A model generated the notes under the pieces. It was not told the origin of the DNA, did not search any database, and saw only the letters and a program-made list of their open reading frames with translations. A program made the translations under genes and the position numbers. 64,000 nt of DNA from Lutjanus erythropterus (Eukaryota; Chordata; Actinopteri; Lutjaniformes; Lutjanidae), in assembly GCA_020091685.1 (NCBI GenBank), contig CM034599.1:2759641-2823640 (forward strand). The letters run 5' to 3'. Below are positions 1 to 8,072 of this stretch, piece after piece. The first letter of the stretch is position 1, and every line of letters starts with the position of its first letter.

Positions 1-264
1 AAAAAAAAAGATCCTCTCGAGTCCTTCTGCATATCTCCTGTTTGTTTCTTTGCCTCCCTTTCTTTCCTCCCTTCACCCCTGTAGTTGCTTGCTTTATGGG
101 CGTCTTTCTTCAGTGTATTTTTCTGCTTGAGTTGGGTCTGTGTTATGCAGACACATGCGTAGTGTGTGTGTGTCTGCGTTTTCTGTGCGTGCGTGTGTGT
201 ATGTCTGTGCTTTCCCTTTTATAGCCTTCTCATGTATTCAGCTACTTACATCCTCCCTTTCCAG
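1..264 (+). other. PBX gene intron, 3' part (partial)
   Basis: This is the end of the intron preceding the first visible PBX coding exon. It is pyrimidine- and GT-rich and ends in tcctccctttccag, a good 3' splice site, with cttac about 15 bases before the tract as a possible branch point. The next exon begins with two bases of a split codon, so this is a phase 1 intron. The upstream exons, including the homeodomain, lie outside the window. A 60-codon open frame here is chance. Confidence 0.85.
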
Positions 265-377
265 GTTCTTCAGGTTCTTTTAACCTCCCAAACTCTGGGG
301 ACATGTTCTTGAGCATGCAGAGTCTGAATGGGGATTCTTACCAAGGGGCACAAGTCGGAGCCAATGTACAGTCACAG
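265..377 (+). CDS. pbx: PBX homeobox protein, alternatively spliced C-terminal exon (113 bp)
   Basis: PBX proteins are TALE-class homeodomain factors that bind DNA with HOX and MEIS/PREP partners in the nucleus. This exon begins with two bases of a split Gly codon and reads [15 protein letters not shown], then [23 protein letters not shown]. This is the conserved region C-terminal to the homeodomain in the long ('a') isoforms of vertebrate PBX1 and PBX3. It is bounded by tttccag and CAG/gtagga. Its 113-bp length is not a multiple of three, so skipping it shifts the frame in the next exon; PBX1 and PBX3 are known to make a/b isoforms this way. GDMF resembles PBX3 while YQGAQ resembles PBX1, so the paralog (pbx1, pbx3 or the fish pbx4) is not settled. 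The family call is secure. Confidence 0.95.
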
Positions 378-1856
378 GTAGGATCAACAATCAGGGACAG
401 TTCCTGACAACCAGTGCAGAGAGCTGTCCTTGTCTTGCCTGTGTACTGAGCCATCCACAGTGCAGTCTGAAGCACAAACCAAAAATAGACAAAAACAAGA
501 AAAAAACACGCTGCTCATGCGAGGGGCAGTCCAACCTCCTCTAAACCTCCAATTGACTAACGTGTTGACTGACTATTTTGCTTTGGATGGAATATTTTGG
601 CAGCCAAAATATAATCCCACCCCACTGCTATCATACCACAAAGGTTCCAAACATCTTAAGTAAAAGATTTTGTGAATGCATTTGGCTTTGACTTGAACTC
701 TTGGGTTGGTATTGGGTTTTTGGTACTGTGTTTTCCCCTTTTTTCTGTATTCTATATTGCTATCTTCCTTGTCTCATCTTGTTATTGTGTGTTGTTGATG
801 TCCTCCATTTTGTAAGTTTAACGCAGCTACACAACAGACTACGGAAGCATATTGCTGCCACACCAGAAAAATATAAACAGATCAGTACCACATTATACCA
901 TTTAATGTTTATTATAACAAGATGTTTTCACATTATAAAAAGATATTTTCACGTTATTACAATATACAAACTTATCACATTAGAATGTGAAAAGTTTATT
1001 GTTATAACAAGATGTTTTTCAGGTTATAACAATATATAAACATATCACAACAAACTTTTTTCATCTTGACAATATATTGTTTATTTTGTTACAACAAAAA
1101 AAACATCATAGTGTGATAACATGTTGTTGTTATAAGAAGAAACTTTTCTTGTTCTATATACTATTTATATAGCTTGTTATAATATGAAACGTTTCCTGTA
1201 ATAAAGTGATGACACGTTGTTATGACATAAAATGTTTCACATTATGTTATAACATTGTTATTACAAGAAACCTTTTGTTATAACAATATGCTCTCTATAT
1301 ATCTTGCTATAATGTGAAATGTTTCATGTTATAACAATAAATGTTTTACATTATAACCAGATAAATGTTATCTTTTATGACAGAAAAGGTTTTCTTATTG
1401 TAATGTGATAGATTTATATGTCATAATAACATAAAAATATCTTGTTATAACAATAAACTTCTCATATTATAACGTGATATGATTCATTTTTATTTTTCTG
1501 GCATGGCGCAATATGCTGCTGTAACAGCACAACAGCAAAAGCTATGCTTATTCATGATTAAGAGGAAGCTAATATAAAACTGGCACAGTATACTTGTTAC
1601 ATTATTGTTTTGTTTTTGTTTATTATTTCATAGCTGTAGAAAATACCTTAGATTTGAGCATGCTCGTAATGTCAGTATGCCTTTTTTTTTTCATTAGAAA
1701 ATCTATTAGCTGTGTTCCAAATTTGCTGTCTCAGGAGTCCCTTTGTGATTTCACACTAGTCAGTATCTGTTGCTTCACTGAGCATGTTCACAGTTAGTGT
1801 TGGCCTGCGTCGAGACACTCGGTTGACCAGCTTGTCCACCTTGTCTGTCCCCTCAG
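378..1856 (+). other. PBX intron
   Basis: The intron starts gtagga and ends tgtcccctcag. It is phase 0, because the preceding exon ends on a complete CAG codon and the next starts GTG. Nearly half of it (840-1524) is a fold-back MITE described separately. The rest is AT-rich with no convincing exon. Open frames at 430-663, 701-1039 and 1594-1797 have no recognisable product. Confidence 0.85.
840..1524. mobile_element. Fold-back MITE with internal GTTATAAC palindromic repeats
   Basis: The left end (840-870) carries gcatattgctgccacaccag followed by aaaaat. The right end (about 1493-1524), read on the minus strand, carries gcatattgcgccatgccag followed by aaaaat. These are terminal inverted repeats of about 30 bp with roughly 80% identity. 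The interior is a degenerate array of short units built on GTTATAACAAGATGTTT and CACATTATAA, many of them self-complementary. No protein is encoded. No clear target duplication is seen, so the superfamily is not assigned. It lies in a PBX intron. Confidence 0.7.
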
Positions 1857-1946
1857 GTGGATACCCTGCGCCATGTTATCAGTCAGACGGCAGGATACAA
1901 TGATGCTCTTGGGGGAAACACCATGTATAGTCCACATGGCTTGAAT
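1857..1946 (+). CDS. pbx: PBX C-terminal exon, read in two frames (a and b isoforms)
   Basis: This is a 90-bp, 30-codon exon between tgtcccctcag and AAT/gtaagt. When the 113-bp exon is included, it reads [20 protein letters not shown] then [10 protein letters not shown], continuing the long PBX tail. When that exon is skipped, the single base carried from upstream joins GT at 1857-1858 and the exon reads [15 protein letters not shown] and stops at TGA 1901-1903. That matches the known short PBX1b/PBX3b ending (GGYPSPCYQPDRRIQ type). The b-frame stop lies 43 bases before the exon end, within the distance normally tolerated by nonsense-mediated decay. HVISQT is PBX1-like, while LGGN and YSPH are PBX3-like. 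Confidence 0.95.
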
Positions 1947-3639
1947 GTAAGTACAGCTTTTTTTGGTTAGACAAAGGCAGCGTGAAATTATGTCCTACTA
2001 TTTTTCCTCATCAGAATATGCTGCTGAGGGTTAAAATCTTATATCACCATGAAACTTCCCCAGCTGATTACTTACATCAAGACAATTATTTTTCATTTTT
2101 CAGAATAAAATGTTATATAAATCAGACTAAAAATGTTCGGATGGACGAACCCCTGACCCCTGTGCAAAACACTTCAGAATAAAACTGGAATGTTTGGTGT
2201 GTGTAAGTCGTAGTGAAGTGGAGATTTCTGCCTCACAGTGTGAGGATAAACTCATTTTGACACATTTTCCAAGACACTGAAGGTGAACGGGTTTAAAAAA
2301 AAATGTATTCCCTACAAGTCTTCTGAAGTATGTTTAAGTTCTCAAATGAGAACTTATCTAATTCTAACTTTTAGAGAAATCTGAAGATGCAAATAAACAA
2401 AGTGTAATAAAATAAACACCTAAATATGGATGTTTTCTTTCCACTCATTTGAAAGAAGACATGTTATGGAAGAAAAATAGACCAAGATGTTTTGATAAAA
2501 ATTGATCGGTACATGAAATAAAACAATGTTTCTGCCTGTAACTGTTTTGCCTAAATAAAGCCACAGTACATTAGATTGCATCACTAACACAGTGGGAGCT
2601 GACAGGGATAACATTGCATGAGTTTTTGCTTCCCAAAGTCTGTGCTGCACAATATTTTTAGACATTCACACCCATTTTTCACCTGATATGAATAACAATT
2701 ATATTTAATAAAACACATCACTCAGCAGTGGAATAAAATCTCCAGCTTTACTTTAAACAAACATCTTTTAATACTTTATTTGACTCAAACCAAAAATAAG
2801 ATGAAAAAAAAAGGTTTTACTTCGCTGCATGGTATCTGTTGCATTTAGCTGTTTTGAAATGCTTCACAGAATTTTCTGTAGCCTTATCTTCATGATAAAA
2901 TATGAACATGTGATCGCCTGCAGCCCTTTTCCAGACATGAATTCCATCTTCCTTGATGAGGTTTGATATGGCGCCTTTTTGTAAAGCAGCGCATAATCTG
3001 AAGCTATCAGAGTAAAGATTAATTTTGTTGATGAGAGAGGATGAAGAGAGAGGGAGAGACAGAGAAATGGTATCAGACAGCTCTCTCTTTCTCCTCTCTG
3101 CACTGTATCAGAAGCTCGGTATTTGCTCTCTTTATATTGTTATGCCTGTTGGGTAAAATGCACGCATTTTCACACTCTAATATTATTTAAAGCTTAAGCA
3201 TCAGAAGTGAGGTATTAGATTTAGAGCAGTGTTACTGGAAATTAAAATTTCTGTGAAAAAAAATTAACACTTTTTATGTAAACAAATGGTGGGGGGCTGT
3301 TGCCAACGCTGAATGCTTTTGGTGTCATTTTGGCTTTGCTGCAGCCTTATTGCTATAAGCTCTTTAGACATGTCAACTCCTACCAGGATCAAGTGTTTTT
3401 CACTTTCTCACAAGGTTTCTCACTTCCACGCGCAGTGTAGACCTGTGCCTACTGGCTCACCACAGCTCAGTGTGATCCCGACTGAAACAGCAACTGACGG
3501 CACTGAACAAACAACGCACGAGAGAAGAAAATCAGAATAAATGAGAGACACAGTATTAAAATATTTTAGATAAGTCAGATTGTGGCACAGCTCCGGTTTT
3601 GTACCCTGAAAGTGCCTTATAGATACATTAGCATAGACT

Positions 3640-3876
3640 AACCTTTAGCTTTGTTGGCGGTGACGTCGAAGGATCCAGTAAAGGCTAGGTCACGCCTGGA
3701 GCAAAGCAAAGTCAGGCTGGCTAAGACTGGCTCTCTCGGAGAGGCCCCTGCCCTGTCACTTCCACTCAGCTCTCCCCACCTCACCCGGCCCGAGCCCTCC
3801 CTCTTCCTGACTGACAGGAGAATATGTAGCGACAAGCTGTCGGCCGCTGCTGGAATCTGCTTAGACACTGATTTCA
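3640..3876. other. GC-richer intronic block, possible regulatory DNA
   Basis: Base composition is clearly more GC-rich than the flanking intron, with several CpG dinucleotides and long open frames on both strands, which is what GC-rich non-coding DNA produces. Just beyond it (3896-3903), cattggtc is a reversed CCAAT motif. No splice-site pair marks an exon. A regulatory role is inference only. Confidence 0.3.
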
Positions 3877-4133
3877 GGGACCGCTCCCATTGGTCGGGAC
3901 AACGAGACAAATTTGCTTCCGAGAGTCTCTTCTTTGCTGATGCTACTGTAATGCAAAGAATGCTGGACTAATCACACGGCATCATCGCGTGTCAGACATT
4001 TTAACATCAGCTGACACGACCAGAAAGTCTCATTTCCATGTCGGAGCGTTCTGTTACATTTTGGGGAATAAAAATGTGGCGAGATTATGTTGCAGAGAAC
4101 GTGTTTGTAATCTCAACCTTTTCCCATTTGTGT
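3877..4133. repeat. Tandem intronic duplication, copy 1 (intact)
   Basis: This copy begins cagggaccgctcccattggt and ends ctcaaccttttcccatttgtg. The same sequence recurs as 4383-4436 plus 5563-5729, with the second copy split by a transposon. The copies share gtcagac-ttttaacatcagctgaca and ttgcagagaacgtgtttgt, among other stretches. Copy 2 runs into the real 3' splice site; copy 1 keeps the pyrimidine tract but lacks a following AG and exon. Confidence 0.75.
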
Positions 4134-4564
4134 CAATATGTCACAAAACTGGCACAATGAGAAGGTTTTTCTTTGGAGTAAATCACACAATTCTCCTCAG
4201 GCTGCAGAGCTTCATGCTGCTTTTCATGAAGCTGAATTACAGAGGATGTACAGTAATAACTTATCATGCAGCATGAACACAATTAGAAGAAAGTTATTTG
4301 CTCGATTTAAAGAAAAATGTTAAAGATATCTAAATTATGAAAATATATTTGAATCAAGAACATTTATAGCACTGAACATAGCACAGGGACTGCTCCTATT
4401 AGTCAAGACAAACAGAGAACATTTTTTTACTGATGCCACACTCTCGGAAATAAGGGTTTTAAAATGGTTCTTGATGAAGGGCTGAGGTTCTACTTGTGTT
4501 CTACCATAGTTGATCATTTTTGCCTCATCTTTTCAATACAGTTCTTCATAGAACCCTCGGAAAA

Positions 4565-4816
4565 TGCCCTTTTCCACTAAATTAGCTCTGGTTCCATTCA
4601 AGATCCTGGGAACCTTGGTGCTATCTAGTGAACTAGTGTGCGTTTCCAGCAGTGGAACCATTGAAATCAAGGATGTCATCAACAGAGGGCGTTGCACACC
4701 TGCTGTTTTGGGTTCGAACTGGGAACCAACTTTTTGGTTCTAAACCACTTAAAATTAGGCACTTAAATCTGAACAAGGCTGGTTCCATGTTGGTGGAAGA
4801 GGTCTAGTAAAGGGCA
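4565..4816. mobile_element. hAT-like MITE nested in the CACTA-like element
   Basis: The element starts TGCCCTTTTCCACTAAATTA and ends with aaagggca, whose complement is TGCCCTTTactagacctctt followed by ccacc. The inverted ends are therefore imperfect over about 25 bp. The body has aatcaaggatgtcatcaaca and gggaaccaactttttggttc, also recognisable in degraded form at about 56420-56600, so it is a dispersed family. It interrupts the AGAACC repeats. No clean 8-bp target duplication is seen, so the hAT label is tentative. Confidence 0.5.
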
Positions 4817-5028
4817 CTGGATGTAACCTTTCCACCATAGAAAGGTTCTCTATAGAACCTCCATTAGGCGGATGTGGATGAAACCTTTCACAGATGGTTC
4901 TATGTATAACCTTTTATGTAGTGTGTTAGGTAGAAATGTTCTGAAAGGGATCCAGGTGGAAGATCTATATAGGTTTTTAAAAGGAACCAAAAAGGGTTCT
5001 CCTATGGGGACAAGCCAAAGAATACTAA

Positions 5029-5516
5029 GGGTCCTATTTTACACAAGTGGAACGCACTTAATTTATTCAAGGTGTGTCCAAATCCAGGGGTATCCTGTCC
5101 TGTCCCGCCCCTTGTACCACCAGTGCACAGCGGGATGCACCTATCAGGTCTGCCCAAGTGCCCTCATTAATTCACGGGCGAGTTTAGGCTGAATATGCAA
5201 TAAACCAGAGAGACGGCGCTCATCATCTTTATGAAACAGGTGCACCAGGAGCGCAAGTGGTGGCAACACGGCGGCGGATTTACCAGGAGAAAACAAAAAG
5301 AAAAGATTTTCAAGCAAGGAGACAGAACTCCTGGTTCGAGAAGTGAAAGTGCAAGAGCACGAAATAGGACAAGACATCTCCAAAGCAGCTTCATGCCCAT
5401 GGCTGCACAGACCAGGTACAAGTGCATTTGCCATCTTGCACTGACGTCGGTGTAAGATAGCAAATCCACCTGTGCCACCAGCACAACAGCTTTGCGCCGG
5501 GTGTAAGACAGGACCC
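5029..5516. mobile_element. Harbinger-like non-autonomous element
   Basis: The left end GGGTCCTATTTTACAC and the complement of the right end, GGGTCCTGTCTTACACCC, form inverted termini of about 16 bp. Beyond both edges the AGAACC/GGTTCT repeat of the host CACTA-like element resumes. It encloses a Myb/SANT-like coding remnant; Harbinger transposons characteristically carry a Myb-like gene beside the transposase. A 34-bp imperfect hairpin lies at about 5429-5462 (ccatcttgcactgacg against cgtcggtgtaagatag). No transposase is left and no clean 3-bp target duplication was found. Confidence 0.5.
5267..5401 (+). pseudogene. Myb/SANT-like DNA-binding domain remnant
   Basis: In one forward frame the sequence reads AADLPGENKKKRF followed by SSKETELLVREVKVQEHEI and then diverges (GQDISKAASCPW). 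The pattern basic-F-S-x-x-E-x-x-x-L-V-x-E-V is the first helix of the Myb/SANT-like domain found in Harbinger-associated Myb proteins and in NAIF1-type genes. Only about 25 residues look family-like, no start codon in this frame has good context, and the second and third helices are not recognisable. It is therefore called a fragment of a transposon gene, not a host exon. Alternatively the match is fortuitous in a short window. Confidence 0.4.
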
Positions 5517-5562
5517 TGTGTGGTTCTTGTTAGCACCTTTATTTCACCTTTATCAGAGTGCA

Positions 5563-5729
5563 CTGCTGGACTGTCATACAGCGTCATTGTGTGTCAGACG
5601 TTTTAACATCAGCTGACATGGCTAGAACGTCTCATTTCCATGTTTGAAGGGTTCTGTTGCATTTTGGGAATAAAAAGCTCATGTTGCAGAGAACGTGTTT
5701 GTAATCTCAACCTTTTCCCCTCTTGTGTT
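5563..5729. repeat. Tandem intronic duplication, copy 2 (3' part)
   Basis: This runs from ctgctggactgtcataca through gtcagacgttttaacatcag and the pyrimidine-rich ctcaaccttttcccctcttg. It matches 3960-4133 at about 80-85% by eye. Its 5' part is at 4383-4436, on the other side of the CACTA-like insertion. This copy supplies the functional polypyrimidine tract of the last exon. Confidence 0.75.
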
Positions 5730-5733
5730 CCAG

Positions 5734-5826
5734 GCTAATGGGGGATGGCAAGATGCAACGACTCCATCTTCTGTAATATCTCCGACAGAAGGACCAGGAA
5801 GTGTGCACTCCGATACCTCGAATTGA
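5734..5826 (+). CDS. pbx: PBX last coding exon (C-terminus of the long isoform)
   Basis: The exon follows ttgtgttccag and reads [20 protein letters not shown] then [10 protein letters not shown], ending at TGA 5824-5826. The last 30 residues are almost invariant across vertebrate PBX1 and PBX3. The only clear difference from the human tail is Ile for Thr in SSVTSP. Together with exons 265-377 and 1857-1946 it gives a 98-residue tail, counting the split codon. PBX2 (ANGSWQEAVTP) is excluded by sequence. No frame damage is seen, so the gene appears intact where visible. Confidence 0.96.
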   Translation, partial: ANGGWQDATTPSSVISPTEGPGSVHSDTSN

Positions 5827-6123
5827 TCCGCTATTAATGCATCTTCGCCTCAAGCTGGGCATGGACTCTTTTCACCGGCTGACCAACAACAGCAGAGGAT
5901 AATACAAAAACCTTTTCACGACAGATTTGTTTTTCCTGTACCTTCAAATTTCCACACACACTCCGTCATTAAGTGTTTCCTGATCGTTCAGTGTTTTCTT
6001 TCTGTCCTCATAAATCGACTCTGATCACCTTGCTCTGATTTGTTTGTCGTAGGGGTAAGCACACACACGTACCAATAGAAAACAGCCCTCAGATGATGCT
6101 CTGTCAACTTTCAGGATCTGAAA

Positions 6124-6783
6124 TTAAAGGAGCAGTTCACCCCAAAATCAAAAGTACATATTTTTCCTCTCTCCTGCAGTGCTATTTATCCATCTGGATG
6201 GTTTTAGTGTGAGTTGATGAGTTTTGTCGGCCACAGAGACGTCTGCCTTCTCTCCAGTATGATAGAAATAGATAGCACTTGGTTTGTGGTGCTCAAAGTG
6301 CCAAAAAAATACATTTGAAAAAAGCAACACCAGTTTTTATTTCCACAAATCATGACCCAACCTCTGAATCTACTGGAACTACTTTCTGTCCACTAGAAAG
6401 AAAGTAGCTCCTACATGAAACTGGATTTTCTTTAGTAACCAGGTCATGATTTTTTTAACACTTTTAACTCAATTCATTACTCAGTAATTTTTGAAATACA
6501 ATTTTTTAAAAGTTTATCTACAGAAGGAAAGCCAATTCTCAACAGTATTTAGTTGGTAAAACTTTTCAAGAGTTTGTTGGGGTCAAAACTCAAAAATCTA
6601 TTTTAGTAAGTTGCTTTGAAATTTTGAGTTTTCTCTTGAGTTTTTCTTTTTACAGTAAATTTAGTATATTATATTGGTGAGAAGGTTCACATCTCTATGG
6701 TCCACATTTACAAAACAACCCTTTGCACTATGAGTAAGGGGAAAAATATGCATTTTTGATTTTGGGCTGAACTGTCCCTTTAA
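6124..6783. mobile_element. TTAA-flanked MITE (Kolobok-like) inside the 3' UTR
   Basis: The left end is TTAAAGGAGCAGTTCACCCC followed by aaaatcaaaa. The complement of the right end is TTAAAGGGACAGTTCAGCCC followed by aaaatcaaaa. The inverted ends are about 45 bp and flanked by TTAA. The TTAA duplication with AGG-type ends fits Kolobok-like (or less likely piggyBac-like) non-autonomous elements common in fish. It encodes nothing and is transcribed as part of the PBX 3' UTR. Confidence 0.75.
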
Positions 6784-7495
6784 AGATGACATTTTATGAC
6801 ATTTTAATCAGCCGTTTGTTTGTTTCTTCGATTTAATTACCACTCTCCATTTTGATAATTGGGTTCTCTCTCAGTTCATAGAAGACATAGATTAAAGCAG
6901 CTGTTTCTTTGACTGTAATGTGCTCGCAATCTTGTCCAGCAACTCAACAATGCTACTGTTGACAGCTCAATGGCAGCTTTGTAGTTCCTCCCAAGATTTA
7001 TTTTTGCCTTACAGCCGTATGCATTAGTAGAAGGAAATGACTATTCAAACTCTGGAACATAAAGAAGTGTAATTGATTGCTTGACTATAACATGACACCA
7101 TTCCATATTTTATAATTTGATGTTTAGTATGTACATATGTAAACATTTTTTTTTTTGTATCAACAAATCGCCCCACAGTAGATCATTCCGTCACGGCATA
7201 CAAACGCAGGAGCGGGCCCCCGTTAACACAGGAAAAGTTGTACATAATATAGCTTAAGAGTAATTATACACCCCACCAATCAATACACAGCTTTATTACC
7301 TCATTCAGATTCATACGAACCAATAATTTCCAACATTTCTGTAGCTTAGAGTGCTCACTTACTACCTCTAAACAATATCACCACCATCGTTTCTTTTGCC
7401 CTTATTTAATGTTTTTATGTAGTTATTTTGATTACATCTTGTAACACTGTAAACTCTTCATTCTCTATGTAATCTAATGTATATTTTAATCTTTT

Positions 7496-7501
7496 AATAA
7501 A
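7496..7501 (+). promoter_or_regulatory. Possible proximal polyadenylation signal
   Basis: AATAAA sits in a T-rich stretch (tttaatctttt before it). The sequence after it lacks a strong GT-rich element within 30 bases, so use is uncertain. Confidence 0.4.
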
Positions 7502-7580
7502 ATGCCGTTGCTGTAACTGCAACTTAAAATGATAAAAATAAAAAAATGAAAATGATAACAATATTAATACCATGAAAAAT

Positions 7581-7630
7581 GGAGGAGGAGGAGAGGGAGG
7601 GGGAGGGGGAGGGGGAGGGAGGGGGTGAGG
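7581..7630 (+). promoter_or_regulatory. G-rich tract in PBX 3' UTR, G-quadruplex candidate
   Basis: Consecutive runs of three to five G separated by single A residues span about 45 bases on the sense strand. More than four G-runs are available, which satisfies the usual quadruplex pattern in RNA and DNA. It lies about 85 bases after the proximal AATAAA. Translated in reverse it gives a meaningless Pro/Ser-rich frame. Confidence 0.6.
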
Positions 7631-8043
7631 ATGAAGTTGTTGGTCCGTGGCTTTTAACGAGGGGGTGCGATGAACATTGTTGATAAATTAACACCAAACA
7701 GTGAAACTGTTGTAAATACTGAAAAAAGAAAAAAACATTTTGAATGTTGCTCATCTTGTTACTAAATCATGCAAAAAAAGAAAAGAAAAAAATCACTATA
7801 AAAACTGTAATGCATAGAGGTTTCAGTATTCAGAACTGTAAATTTCCAGCAGCTCTGTTCAACAGGGTTCAAAACTTCTTTTCTCTTTTTTCTATTGTAT
7901 GTGATTCTGAAACTGAAAAGTCATGACAAAATGATTTGTGGCAGTGATTCTAATGTATTAAAGATGTTTAGTGTTACTTTCTAACCAGACTACACCCTGG
8001 ACTGAAAAGTCTTCCTTGTGGTAGTTGTGTAATTTCAAACATG

Positions 8044-8049
8044 AATAAA
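8044..8049 (+). terminator. Likely distal polyadenylation signal of the PBX gene
   Basis: AATAAA occurs in atgaataaaccttttgcttt. About 20 bases later comes a CA-containing cleavage context, followed by gttgtgctttctttctta, a GT/T-rich downstream element. This is the best 3'-end signal after the stop codon. Confidence 0.65.
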
Positions 8050-8072
8050 CCTTTTGCTTTCATGACACCAAG

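Larger units (their letters stand above)
4439..5560. mobile_element. CACTA-like non-autonomous element with AGAACC/GGTTCT repeats (copy 1)
   Basis: The left end is CACTCTCGGAAATAAGG. The right end, read on the minus strand, is CACTCTGATAAAGG. CA flanks both sides (4437-4438 and 5561-5562) as a 2-bp target duplication. Removing the element restores ctgatgccactg, which matches ctgatgctactg in the intact duplicate at about 3939-3950. The interior has many alternating GGTTCT and AGAACC motifs, which also occur near 44255-44820 and 59928-60723. A hAT-like MITE and a Harbinger-like element sit inside it. Assignment to CACTA/EnSpm rests on the CACTC termini and short target duplication. Confidence 0.7.
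1947..5733 (+). other. Last PBX intron
   Basis: This phase 0 intron begins gtaagt and ends tcttgtgttccag. From 1947 to about 3640 it is AT-rich spacer with no recognisable gene. A purine-rich stretch lies at about 3030-3070. From 3640 to 3960 is a GC-richer block. From 3877 to 5729 it holds a split tandem duplication carrying nested transposons, itemised separately. The frames open in this intron (for example 3651-3971, 5144-5587) overlap on both strands and do not look like exons. Confidence 0.85.
5827..8072 (+). other. pbx: PBX 3' untranslated region
   Basis: There is no further coding potential after the TGA. AT-rich sequence with T-rich and ATTTA-like patches continues to a polyadenylation signal at 8044-8049, followed by a GT/T-rich stretch (gttgtgctttctttc) where cleavage would fall near 8065-8075. 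An earlier AATAAA at 7496-7501 and an ATTAAA at 7957-7962 could give shorter transcripts. The UTR is about 2.2 kb. It includes a TTAA-flanked MITE (6124-6783) and a G-tract (7581-7630). The end point is inferred from signals, not transcript data. Confidence 0.7.

Noticed and set aside
4138-4323. 61-codon frame starting MSQNWHNEK
   Set aside because: Intronic, with no acceptor or donor around it and no family resemblance.
5144-5587. 147-codon minus-strand frame in the last PBX intron
   Set aside because: It lies inside the Harbinger-like element, opposite the Myb-like frame, with no recognisable family.
3961-5729. Two direct repeats 1.4 kb apart as a small LTR element
   Set aside because: The repeats lack TG...CA ends, a primer-binding site and target duplications. 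The intervening DNA is explained by a CACTA-like insertion into one copy of a tandem duplication.
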